Shown here piece after piece: positions 9,519-16,300 of a stretch of DNA of 64,000 nt. The notes beneath the pieces are model-generated. The model did no database searches and had not been told where the DNA came from. It saw only the letters and a list, made by a program, of their open reading frames with translations. The stretch is taken from contig NZ_CP067102.1 of the NCBI RefSeq assembly GCF_016616885.1, positions 5,732,501 to 5,796,500 on the forward strand, read 5' to 3'. Origin of the DNA: Bradyrhizobium diazoefficiens (GTDB lineage: Bacteria > Pseudomonadota > Alphaproteobacteria > Rhizobiales > Xanthobacteraceae). Numbering within the stretch: the stretch's first letter is position 1; every line of letters begins with the position of its first letter. Position numbers and translations under genes: made by a program.

Positions 9519-10943
9519 TTATATTCCCGGCAGCACCAGCTCAGCCCGCAGGCCCCCGATCGGCGCGCTGCCGAGCGACAGGCTGCCGCCATAGAGCGCG
9601 GCGAGATCGGTCACGATCGACAGCCCGAGCCCGGAGCCCGGCTTGGACTCGTCGAGCCGCTGGCCGCGCCGGGAGACCTGGGCGCGCTCAGCTTCCGAGA
9701 GGCCGCGCCCGTCGTCATCGACGATGAGCCGCAACCTGGGGCCTGAGCCGGCCTGGGTCGGTGCCTCCACCAACACCTCGATGAAGACGCGCGAGGCCGC
9801 CCATTTGCAGGCATTGTCGACGAGATTGCCGACCATCTCCTCCAGATCCTGCCGCTCGCCGCGGAATATCGCCGACGGATCGGCCTTGGCCTCGATGGCA
9901 ATGCCGCGGCCGCGGTGGATCTTCTCCATCGTCCGCCGCAACCCTTCGATGGCGGGGGCAACCTCCGTCACGGTGCCGACGATCGAGACGCGGGCCGCGA
10001 TGCGGGCGCGCTCCAGATGATGGGCGAGCTGGTTGCGCATCACGTCCGCCTGCTCCATCACCTTGGCCGAGAACGGATCGGCGGCGTGCGAACCGGCCTC
10101 GTTGACGATCACCGATAGCGGCGTCTTGATCGCATGGGCGAGATTGCCGACATGGGTTCGCGCGCGCTCGACGATCTCGCGATTGGCGTCGATCAGCGCG
10201 TTGGTCTCGCGCGCGAGCGGTGCGATTTCGACCGGGAATTCGCCCTCAAGCCGCTCCGCCCGCCCGGAGCGGATGTCGGCGATGGATTCCGAGATGCGCT
10301 TGAGCGGCGCGAGGCCGAAGCGGACCTGGAACACGGTCGTCAGCAGCAGCACGACGCCGAGCGCGGTGAAGGTGCCGCCGAGATAGTAGTCGAAGCTCCG
10401 CGTCTCGTCGAAGATCTCGGTGTCGTCGCCGGCGACGCTGACCAGATATTTGCCGTCGGCGCCGAGATCGACGGGACGCTCGACCATGCGCAAATTCTGC
10501 CCTTCCGGCCCGTCGACATAAGCGAGGCGAATGCCGGCCGCGGTGAGCTCGGTGCCCTGCTCTTCCAGCTTCGGCAGCTTCTTGTCCCAGAGCGAGCGCG
10601 AGGACCGTACCTCCGGCTTCTCGGTGTCGGTGCGGGTGATCTGCCAGTACCAGCCGGACAGCGGCAGCTCGAACAAGGGCTCGCCGAGCGACTGGAACTG
10701 GCGGTCCGGCGGCTCGTCCGGGGTGGCGACCTCGGCGATCAGGGTACGGAGATAGAGGTTGAGCCGGCGGTCGAAGGCACGCTCGGTGGCGTTCTTGTAG
10801 ACCGACGACAGCACGACGCCGGTGATGGCCAGGATCACCACGAGCCAGGCGGTCGCCGACAGGAACAGGCGGTTGGCAAGCGAGCTGGCGGGCATCGGAA
10901 TGATCCCGGAGGCGCGAGATGGCGGCATGGCGTCGGCGGTCAT
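9519..10943 (-). CDS. Membrane sensor histidine kinase (PhoQ-like)
   Basis: 474 residues: transmembrane helix 1 at about 30-48, a periplasmic sensor loop of about 140 residues, helix 2 at about 187-206, a HAMP-like linker, the phosphorylation helix with H270 in NLAHAIKTPLSVI, then the ATPase domain with N box (VGNLVDNACKWA), G1 (DDDGRGLS) and G2 (GSGLGLSIV). The HAIKTPL H box is that of the PhoQ/PdhS-like family. It lies 46 bp downstream of the OmpR-type regulator at 10990-11664, so the two form one two-component operon. Confidence 0.93.
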   Translation of the reverse strand: MTADAMPPSRASGIIPMPASSLANRLFLSATAWLVVILAITGVVLSSVYKNATERAFDRRLNLYLRTLIAEVATPDEPPDRQFQSLGEPLFELPLSGWYWQITRTDTEKPEVRSSRSLWDKKLPKLEEQGTELTAAGIRLAYVDGPEGQNLRMVERPVDLGADGKYLVSVAGDDTEIFDETRSFDYYLGGTFTALGVVLLLTTVFQVRFGLAPLKRISESIADIRSGRAERLEGEFPVEIAPLARETNALIDANREIVERARTHVGNLAHAIKTPLSVIVNEAGSHAADPFSAKVMEQADVMRNQLAHHLERARIAARVSIVGTVTEVAPAIEGLRRTMEKIHRGRGIAIEAKADPSAIFRGERQDLEEMVGNLVDNACKWAASRVFIEVLVEAPTQAGSGPRLRLIVDDDGRGLSEAERAQVSRRGQRLDESKPGSGLGLSIVTDLAALYGGSLSLGSAPIGGLRAELVLPGI

Positions 10944-10989
10944 GACCGGACCAAGGCCCGTGCCGGCGCGCCCGTCAAGCCCCGCCCCC

Positions 10990-11664
10990 TTAGGCGCCCG
11001 GTGCCGGCGGCGGGGTCAGGAGGTAGCCGAGACCACGGACGGTCTGGATGATGTCGACGTCGAGCTTCTTGCGGATGCGGCCGACGAAGACCTCGATCGT
11101 GTTGGAGTCGCGGTCGAAGTCCTGGTCGTAGAGATGCTCGACCAGCTCGGTACGCGACACGACGCGCCCCGAATGGTGCATCAGGTAGGCCAGAAGCCGA
11201 TATTCGTGCGAGGTCATCTTGACCGGATTGCCGGAGACGCTGACCCGGCCGGTGCGGGTGTCGAGCGTGACCGGACCGCAGCTGAGTTCGCTCTGGGCAT
11301 GGCCGGTGGAGCGGCGCAGCAGCGCACGGATCCGCGCCAGCACCTCCTCCAGATGAAACGGCTTTGCGACGTAGTCGTCGGCGCCGGCATCGAAGCCCTG
11401 GACCTTGTCGCTCCAGCGGTCGCGCGCGGTGAGGATCAAGACCGGCATGGTGCGGCCGTTGCGGCGCCAGGCCTCCAGCACCGAGATGCCGTCCTTCTTC
11501 GGCAGGCCGATATCGAGCACCACGGCGTCATACGGCTCGTTGTCGCCGAGATAGTGCCCCTCCTCTCCGTCGAAGGCGCGATCGACGACATAGCCGGCGT
11601 CCGTCAGCGCCTTGGTGAGCTGACGATTGAGATCGGGGTCGTCCTCAACAACGAGCAGGCGCAC
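10990..11664 (-). CDS. OmpR/PhoP-family response regulator
   Basis: 224 residues: receiver with EDD (7-9), phosphoacceptor D51 (VVLDIGLPKKDG) and K of VAKPFHL, then a winged-helix output domain (MTSHEYRLLAYLMHHSG, NTIEVFVGRIRKKLDVD, TVRGLGYLL). The start is GTG at 11664, placed 5 nt behind a GGAGAG ribosome binding site; upstream methionines would add residues with no counterpart in the family. Cognate kinase follows at once. The promoter region carries spaced TGAAC repeats that may be an autoregulatory site. Confidence 0.93.
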   Translation of the reverse strand: MRLLVVEDDPDLNRQLTKALTDAGYVVDRAFDGEEGHYLGDNEPYDAVVLDIGLPKKDGISVLEAWRRNGRTMPVLILTARDRWSDKVQGFDAGADDYVAKPFHLEEVLARIRALLRRSTGHAQSELSCGPVTLDTRTGRVSVSGNPVKMTSHEYRLLAYLMHHSGRVVSRTELVEHLYDQDFDRDSNTIEVFVGRIRKKLDVDIIQTVRGLGYLLTPPPAPGA

Positions 11665-11688
11665 GCTTCTCTCCAGAAATAGGCCGCA

Positions 11689-11740
11689 TGAACACCGCAA
11701 CAGATGAACAATTCCGGCGTGAACTGAGTATGAACGCCGG
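11689..11740 (-). promoter_or_regulatory. TGAAC repeats and inverted repeat before the two-component operon
   Basis: TGAAC occurs at 11689, 11705, 11720 and 11731. The last two are 11 bp apart, one helical turn, as in PhoP-type direct-repeat boxes, and they lie inside an inverted repeat CCGGCGT (11714-11720) / ACGCCGG (11734-11740). Position, just upstream of the regulator gene, suggests autoregulation; this is inference from spacing alone. Confidence 0.35.
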
Positions 11741-11891
11741 GAACCGGCCGCGTTACTTTTTGGTCATAATGTGTTCGCGCCTGACGCGACTGCGCCCGCC
11801 CAGGCCACTGGACGAGGCCTGTGGCATGGCGGGCGCAATGTGCCCCGTTATGCGGTGAGTCGGAAGGTCCGCCCTTCCTGTCAGCCTGCCG

Positions 11892-12044
11892 TCAGGTCCG
11901 GAAGAACACGAACCAGACGACGGCAAGAATCAGGATCGCAAGCCCGGTCGAGATGGCGAGCAGCGCCGCCACCGACGGGCCAGGTTCGCCCTGGCGTGCC
12001 TCGGTCGCAGTTTCGACGATCTGATGGTCCTCGCGCGTTGCCAT
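11892..12044 (-). CDS. Small single-pass membrane protein (50 aa)
   Basis: ATG at 12044 is preceded by GAGG about six bases upstream. The 50-residue product has a charged N-terminal half (MATREDHQIVETATEARQGE) and a single strong transmembrane helix (ALLAISTGLAILILAVVWFVFF) ending in RT. It lies between the two-component operon and ku, on the strand opposite to ku. No family name is known to me; the clean ribosome binding site, the helix and the good codon use support a real gene. Confidence 0.6.
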   Translation of the reverse strand: MATREDHQIVETATEARQGEPGPSVAALLAISTGLAILILAVVWFVFFRT

Positions 12045-12279
12045 GGTGACCTCAATCTCTGGATGTCGCCTCCGATGACCGCGACGCCATCACGGCCCTG
12101 TGTCTGGAGCCAACGCCCGATCCGATTTGATGTTCCGGCGCTTTGCCACCGGATCGGGCCGAACCGCACGGTCAGCGACTGGTTAACGCAGTTGCAAGAA
12201 TCCGCACTGAGCCGTGTATGATTCGCAGTTCCCCGATGGTATCCTCATAAGTCTGTCCCCGTTGCGTTTGGAGTAGCCC

Positions 12280-13278
12280 ATGGCCCCCCGCGCCAATTGG
12301 AAGGGTTTTCTGCGTCTCTCGCTCGTGACCTGCCCGGTCGCGCTGTACCCGGCCACATCGGATACCGAGAAGGTCTCGTTCAACCAGATCAACCGCAAGA
12401 CCGGCCACCGGATCAAGTATCTCAAGGTCGACGCCGAGACCGGTGACGAGGTGACCTCCGAGGACATCGTCAAGGGCTACAAGGTCGACACCGACACCTA
12501 CATCGAGGTCACCAAGGACGAGCTCGACGACATCGCGCTGGACTCGACCCACACGATCGATATCGACGAGTTCGTGCCGAAGTCCGACATCGACAACCGC
12601 TATCTGATCCGCCCCTATTATCTCGTGCCGGACGGCAAGGTCGGCCACGACGCCTATGCGGTGATCCGCGAGACCATTCGCAGCATGGACAAGGTCGCGA
12701 TCGGCCGCGTGGTGCTGACCAATCGCGAGCACATCATCGCACTCGAGCCGCTCGAGAGCGGGCTGATGGGCACGCTGCTGCGCTACCCCTACGAGGTGCG
12801 CAGCGAGAGCGAATATTTCGACGACATCCAGGACGTCAAGCTGACGAAGGACATGCTCGACCTCGCCAAGCATATCGTCGAGAAGAAGTCCGGGGCGTTC
12901 GAGCCCGAGCTGTTCGAAGACCATTACGAGACTGCGCTGATCGATCTCATCAACAAGAAGCGTTCGGGTGCGCCGATCGCAGCCAAGGCGACGCCGAAGA
13001 GCGGCGGCAACGTCATCAACCTGATGGACGCGCTGAAGAAGAGCCTTGCCAGCGAGAAGGACACCGCGCCCGCAGCGAAGGTCGCCAGGGAGACGGTCAA
13101 GGAAACCGCCAAAGAAACCGCCAAGGCCAAGAAGCCGAAGAAGCGCGTCGAGGGCCAGCGCGAGATGCTGCTGCCGATCTCGGGCAAGGGCGGCAAGGAC
13201 GCCGCGGCCAAGGAAGCTGCACCGAAGAAGGCCGACAAGCCGGCGCGCGCGACCACACGGACGAAGAAGGCCGGCTGA
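12280..13278 (+). CDS. ku: DNA end-binding protein Ku
   Basis: 332 residues. The Ku core beta-barrel fills about 1-255, with the signature start MAPRANWKGFLRLSLVTCPVALYPA, the conserved RYLIRPYYLVPD and the KKSGAFEPELFEDHYETALIDLI segment. The C-terminal 75 residues are a Lys/Ala-rich basic tail (ETVKETAKETAKAKKPKKR and so on), as in other bacterial Ku proteins, which binds DNA and recruits LigD. Function: non-homologous end joining of double-strand breaks. No ligD is adjacent, so its ligase partner must be elsewhere in the genome. Confidence 0.96.
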   Translation: MAPRANWKGFLRLSLVTCPVALYPATSDTEKVSFNQINRKTGHRIKYLKVDAETGDEVTSEDIVKGYKVDTDTYIEVTKDELDDIALDSTHTIDIDEFVPKSDIDNRYLIRPYYLVPDGKVGHDAYAVIRETIRSMDKVAIGRVVLTNREHIIALEPLESGLMGTLLRYPYEVRSESEYFDDIQDVKLTKDMLDLAKHIVEKKSGAFEPELFEDHYETALIDLINKKRSGAPIAAKATPKSGGNVINLMDALKKSLASEKDTAPAAKVARETVKETAKETAKAKKPKKRVEGQREMLLPISGKGGKDAAAKEAAPKKADKPARATTRTKKAG

Positions 13279-13336
13279 CGACCTCGCATCCCCGATCGCG
13301 CCGTGACGTCTCCCCTCACCGATCGGGCAGCTTGAC

Positions 13337-13573
13337 ATGCCCTGGTCGACACCGTTCGACGATCCGATCGGCTTGCGCGGCGGCGCCAAGCTCCGCACTC
13401 TGCAAGAGGCCGCCGACTTCATCATGAAGCTGCCCGAAGCCGAGCAGCAGGAGCCGCGCTGGCAGAGCGCGATCGAGATGCTCATCAACGCGGCGGAGAC
13501 CGGCGGCGGCTGGCTGATGTTCGCCCGCGTTGGAATGCTGAGGGCGTTGAACGCCGACCGCAGGCAGGGATGA
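13337..13573 (+). CDS. Conserved small hypothetical protein
   Basis: 78 residues (MPWSTPFDDPIGLRGGAKLRT start), predicted cytoplasmic and helical: LQEAADFIMKLPEAEQQEPRW followed by AIEMLINAAETGGGWLMFARVGMLRAL. The motif pattern of a short helical domain with a terminal basic tail is common among unnamed rhizobial proteins, where such genes are often tandem paralogs. It follows ku by about 60 bp on the same strand and its stop overlaps the ATG of the next frame as ATGA. No function is assigned. Confidence 0.6.
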   Translation: MPWSTPFDDPIGLRGGAKLRTLQEAADFIMKLPEAEQQEPRWQSAIEMLINAAETGGGWLMFARVGMLRALNADRRQG

Positions 13574-13944
13574 GCCGCGATCAACATGCTTGCCGATCGG
13601 TTGACGAACAGCCTCAACAATCCCTTAAGCGGCCGAGGCAATTTCGCCGCCACGTTGTCATCGTGTCGCACCGGGTATTCCTACGGGAGCCAAAATTAAC
13701 CTCCGATTCCCCTTATGCGCATCATGATCCGGCCCTCGATCGAGCCAGGGTTCGCACCTTCGTGCCGCAGCAGAACGCCAGAAAGAACTACATCGGCATC
13801 GTGAGTGACACGACCGAGGAAGAGCGCGTCGCCGACAGCGCAGCGCACGTGCAGCCCCATGTGGTAGGCTATCTGGTCGGCCGTCTCGCCGCCGCGCTGG
13901 GACGCGCTCGCAAGGATGCGCCGGGACACACCACCACGAGTTGA
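13570..13944 (+). CDS. Doubtful hypothetical protein
   Basis: 124 residues; its ATG overlaps the stop of the preceding gene (ATGA), which would allow coupled translation. The second half (FVPQQNARKNYIGIVSDTTEEE, then HVVGYLVGRLAAALGRARK) looks more protein-like than the first, so a shorter product is possible. A competing open frame on the minus strand covers 13696-13965. No motif or family is recognised, and I cannot choose between the strands with certainty. Confidence 0.3.
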   Translation: MSRDQHACRSVDEQPQQSLKRPRQFRRHVVIVSHRVFLREPKLTSDSPYAHHDPALDRARVRTFVPQQNARKNYIGIVSDTTEEERVADSAAHVQPHVVGYLVGRLAAALGRARKDAPGHTTTS

Positions 13945-14019
13945 GGCGCACTTGCTTCCGTTCATTTAAATTGGATAATGAAACCTTCGTTTAACGGCTG
14001 TTACGTTAAGACACAGCAG

Positions 14020-14041
14020 GCAAGGTTCGGCCGAGCCTTGC
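14020..14041. promoter_or_regulatory. 22-bp near-perfect palindrome before the Flp pilin gene
   Basis: GCAAGGTTCGGCCGAGCCTTGC is an inverted repeat with only one mismatched pair, about 90 bp upstream of the pilin start, next to AT-rich sequence. It could be an operator, or the stem of an upstream transcript end; no T run follows. Confidence 0.35.
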
Positions 14042-14130
14042 ATATTTGACACGCGCAAATGCCCGTCGATCAACTTACCAGTTTGATAACGCCGCGCGCC
14101 TACATTGGACCGGATGATGAGGAGTTGGCG

Positions 14131-14295
14131 ATGATTCTGCTCAGGTCTTTTCTTGCCGACGAAAATGGCGCCACCGCGATCGAGTATGCCCTGATCGCCG
14201 CCGGCATTGCGCTTGCCATCGTCACCGTCGTGACCAACACCGGCAGCGTCCTCCTCAGCAACAAGTTCAACTCGATCAGCGCAGCCACGAAGTAA
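14131..14295 (+). CDS. Flp/Fap-type pilin
   Basis: 54 residues from ATG 14131, which has GAGGAG about 7 nt upstream. The sequence has the type IVb (Flp) pilin pattern: short leader MILLRSFLADENGATAIEYA, with the cleavage Gly before the mature N terminus and the invariant Glu five residues in (GATAIEYALIAAGIAL), then one hydrophobic helix and a short tail. Flp pilins build Tad adhesion pili. No tad/cpa assembly genes lie in this window, so this is an isolated pilin copy. The 200-bp inverted-repeat element begins 9 bp after its stop. Confidence 0.88.
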   Translation: MILLRSFLADENGATAIEYALIAAGIALAIVTVVTNTGSVLLSNKFNSISAATK

Positions 14296-14303
14296 CGCCA
14301 TCT

Positions 14304-14503
14304 CGTCATTGCGAGCGCAGTGCGAGGTGGACGGCGTGAATGCCGTCCAAACCCCCAGTCCGCGCCATCTGCGTGACTCTCTCCACCGTCATTGCGACGA
14401 GCTCGCGACAAAATTGCGCAGCAATTTTGCGCTGATGCGAAGAAGCAATCCAGATTCCTTCCGCGGAAAGATTCTGGATTGCTTCGCTCCGCTCGCAATG
14501 ACG
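14304..14503. repeat. 200-bp palindromic element with perfect 14-bp inverted ends
   Basis: The ends CGTCATTGCGAGCG (14304-14317) and CGCTCGCAATGACG (14490-14503) are perfect inverted repeats. Inside there is a second long hairpin (GAAGCAATCCAGA at 14442 with TCTGGATTGCTTC at 14473) and a smaller one around AAATTGC/GCAATTT. There is no coding capacity. Sequences with this CTGGATTGCTTCGCTCCGC-type core are, as I recall, abundant between genes in Bradyrhizobium; copy number cannot be checked here. Confidence 0.65.
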
Positions 14504-14599
14504 GAGCGTTGGGAGACGGCGCAGCTCCAACAACTTGCATTTCCATTTGAGGACATACCTTCGCGTTCTCGCGGCCTGCTGCGCCCGAGCTTTGCTTTC

Positions 14600-15205
14600 C
14601 GTTCTCGCCCTCTTTGAACAAAGGGCGCAGGGAAGGCCGGGTGCCGGCTGGCACCCGCAATCCCGTGTGCGGGTTCAACGCGCACGGGTGGATCACAGGT
14701 GACGCCGGGACATCCCGGCCCTCCCTGCGCGGATGGTTTTCACGGTGTCCTTCGTGCTCTCCCCGGGGAGCGATGCACTATTGCCCCCGTCGCCATGCGG
14801 ATGACTGATGCGCGCGCCCGGTCGGGCCGCCACATCACCGCAGGACTTGACGCACAGACCCCGGGCGTCAGGACCACACGACTTCTCCGTCCGCGCACAT
14901 CCTCCCATGCATCCTCCACGGCTGGCGTGCGCTCACCATGGAGGCGATGCGAGGACGCTGTCAGCGCCGTGTCGTGCCACGCGGGCGGCTGCTCACGGTT
15001 TCCCGCCCTGCAGCCAAACTCGCGCGCCGACGCCGTCGCGGCCACCGCATCCCGGCCTGCGTATCGTGACGATCGCGAAACGCCCCTTGTGGCGGGCCGG
15101 GATGTTTCTGTTTCTACGCCAAAACAGAATTTCTGTAAATACGAATGTTTTGACGACCGGCGATTGACCTGCGGCTGGTGTGTTTTGCCCGGCGGGCAAC
15201 GCTAG
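14600..15205. repeat. Roughly 0.6-kb Bradyrhizobium-type intergenic repeat
   Basis: This stretch lacks convincing genes: short frames occur on both strands but none has a ribosome site or a protein-like product. It begins with a hairpin GGGTGCC-GGCT-GGCACCC (14639-14656), contains GTCAGGACCACACGACTT and the phrase CGAAACGCCCCTTGTGGCGG, and ends at TTGCCCGGCGGGCAACG. I recall very similar blocks many times in Bradyrhizobium genomes; their role is unknown. Edges are approximate and the identification rests on memory, not a search. Confidence 0.55.
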
Positions 15206-15238
15206 GGATCGTGGCCGAATGAGGTTAGCACCCCATTT

Positions 15239-15254
15239 CCGTCAACTTTGACGG
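15239..15254. promoter_or_regulatory. 16-bp perfect inverted repeat
   Basis: CCGTCAA-CT-TTGACGG is perfect (7-bp arms, 2-bp centre) and lies 86 bp upstream of the secreted-protein gene at 15340. Its place at the edge of the repeat block leaves open whether it is an operator or part of the repeat. Confidence 0.3.
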
Positions 15255-15339
15255 CCAAATGAGTACTGATATTCTTCACTGCGTGGCTCGAAGAGCCATG
15301 CTGTCAATCATTGAACACAGAACCATTTGAAGGACGCAG

Positions 15340-15789
15340 ATGAGACGCACAACGCTCATGGCTCTCAGCCTCTTCTTTGTCTGCGCCTGGTCGCTGGACA
15401 GCGCGAGAGGACAGACGTCGGCCACGCCGCCGGTTTCGCTTGCCCCGCCCCATGCATCTCCGCCGCATAACGCCAAGACCGCCAAGCCCAAGGGCGAGCC
15501 GGCCCTTGTGACGAACAATAGAACCCCGCCGGCGGCGGCCGGCAGAGAGCCCTCACCACCAGTGATCGGGGGGCCTGCGGCGACGCCAAATCCTGCCACC
15601 GATTACGACGGCTTCAGCGCCGGTGCTGACGACGACAATGACGCACCGAGTCAGGTGACACCGTCCGCGAGGTCGCGCGCCGCGAAGGGCTCCAGTCGGG
15701 ATACAAATGGCCTCGACGCGCAGTCGTCGATTGATCAGGAAGACGAGGCGTTGAAGCGAAAGCTGATGATCTGCCAGAAGTGCAAATAG
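15340..15789 (+). CDS. Secreted Pro/Ala-rich hypothetical protein
   Basis: 149 residues: a clear signal peptide (MRRTTLMALSLFFVCAWSLDSARG, cleavage near residue 24-25), then a low-complexity, probably disordered body rich in Pro, Ala, Ser and Asp (DDDNDAPS), and a C-terminal charged helix ending MICQKCK with a CXXC-like pair that may bind metal or form a disulfide. GAAGGA lies about 8 nt before the ATG. No known family; exported or periplasmic by signal. Confidence 0.6.
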   Translation: MRRTTLMALSLFFVCAWSLDSARGQTSATPPVSLAPPHASPPHNAKTAKPKGEPALVTNNRTPPAAAGREPSPPVIGGPAATPNPATDYDGFSAGADDDNDAPSQVTPSARSRAAKGSSRDTNGLDAQSSIDQEDEALKRKLMICQKCK

Positions 15790-15958
15790 AACATTTGTCA
15801 CCGCAGGGCCAACGCTCGCGAAGCCGTGAAGAGACTTCGTCAACCGCGCGGGACGAAACAATCGACCGCCGGATTGAAGCCGCTTTCTGGCGACCACGAA
15901 GTCATGGCAATACATCGCCGGGCTATGGTCAGCGATGCTTTGGTTCGGAGAGGCAACA

Positions 15959-16051
15959 ATGCGGTTGCATCAGGCTTTTGTCGTTCCAACAATTATTCTC
16001 TGTTGCTCGCTCTTGAGCATCGCCACGCTGGTGATGGTCGGGGCGTGGTGA
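15959..16051 (+). CDS. Tiny membrane protein (30 aa)
   Basis: ATG at 15959 stands 5 nt behind a strong GGAGAGG ribosome binding site. The product MRLHQAFVVPTIILCCSLLS continues to a TGA at 16049 and is almost wholly one transmembrane helix (ending VMVGAW). Too short for standard gene callers. It is followed 17 bp later by a second helix-only gene of the same size, suggesting a two-microprotein transcript. Subunits of this size often stabilise larger membrane complexes, but no partner is evident here. Confidence 0.5.
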   Translation: MRLHQAFVVPTIILCCSLLSIATLVMVGAW

Positions 16052-16068
16052 AATCGGGTTGAACGATT

Positions 16069-16167
16069 ATGCGCGAAGAATTCACATCGACTGCCTTTCT
16101 GGCCGTCACCGTGGCCGGCGTTGTGCTACTGGGGTCAGGTCTGCTTGCATTGGTCTTCGTGGGATAG
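16069..16167 (+). CDS. Tiny membrane protein (32 aa)
   Basis: ATG at 16069 to TAG at 16165. Product starts MREEFTSTAFLAVTVAGVVL and ends LALVFVG: a short acidic head and one transmembrane helix with a Gly-rich face. The ribosome site is weak (GGG about 12 nt upstream), so translation may be coupled to the 30-aa gene just before it. No family recognised. Confidence 0.4.
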   Translation: MREEFTSTAFLAVTVAGVVLLGSGLLALVFVG

Positions 16168-16300
16168 GTCCCGTCCGGCCGCACACTCGCGATGCATGGC
16201 TGCTCTCTGCGTGTGAAGCGGCGCTTTACCGTTCCTCAATTTCCTGATCCTCTCTCCTTAATCGGCCGGACCAACCGGCCTCGCCAGGGAGAGAGACGCC

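Noticed and set aside
12172..13671. 499-codon minus-strand frame across ku
   Set aside because: Antisense shadow of ku; no ribosome site and no protein-like motifs.
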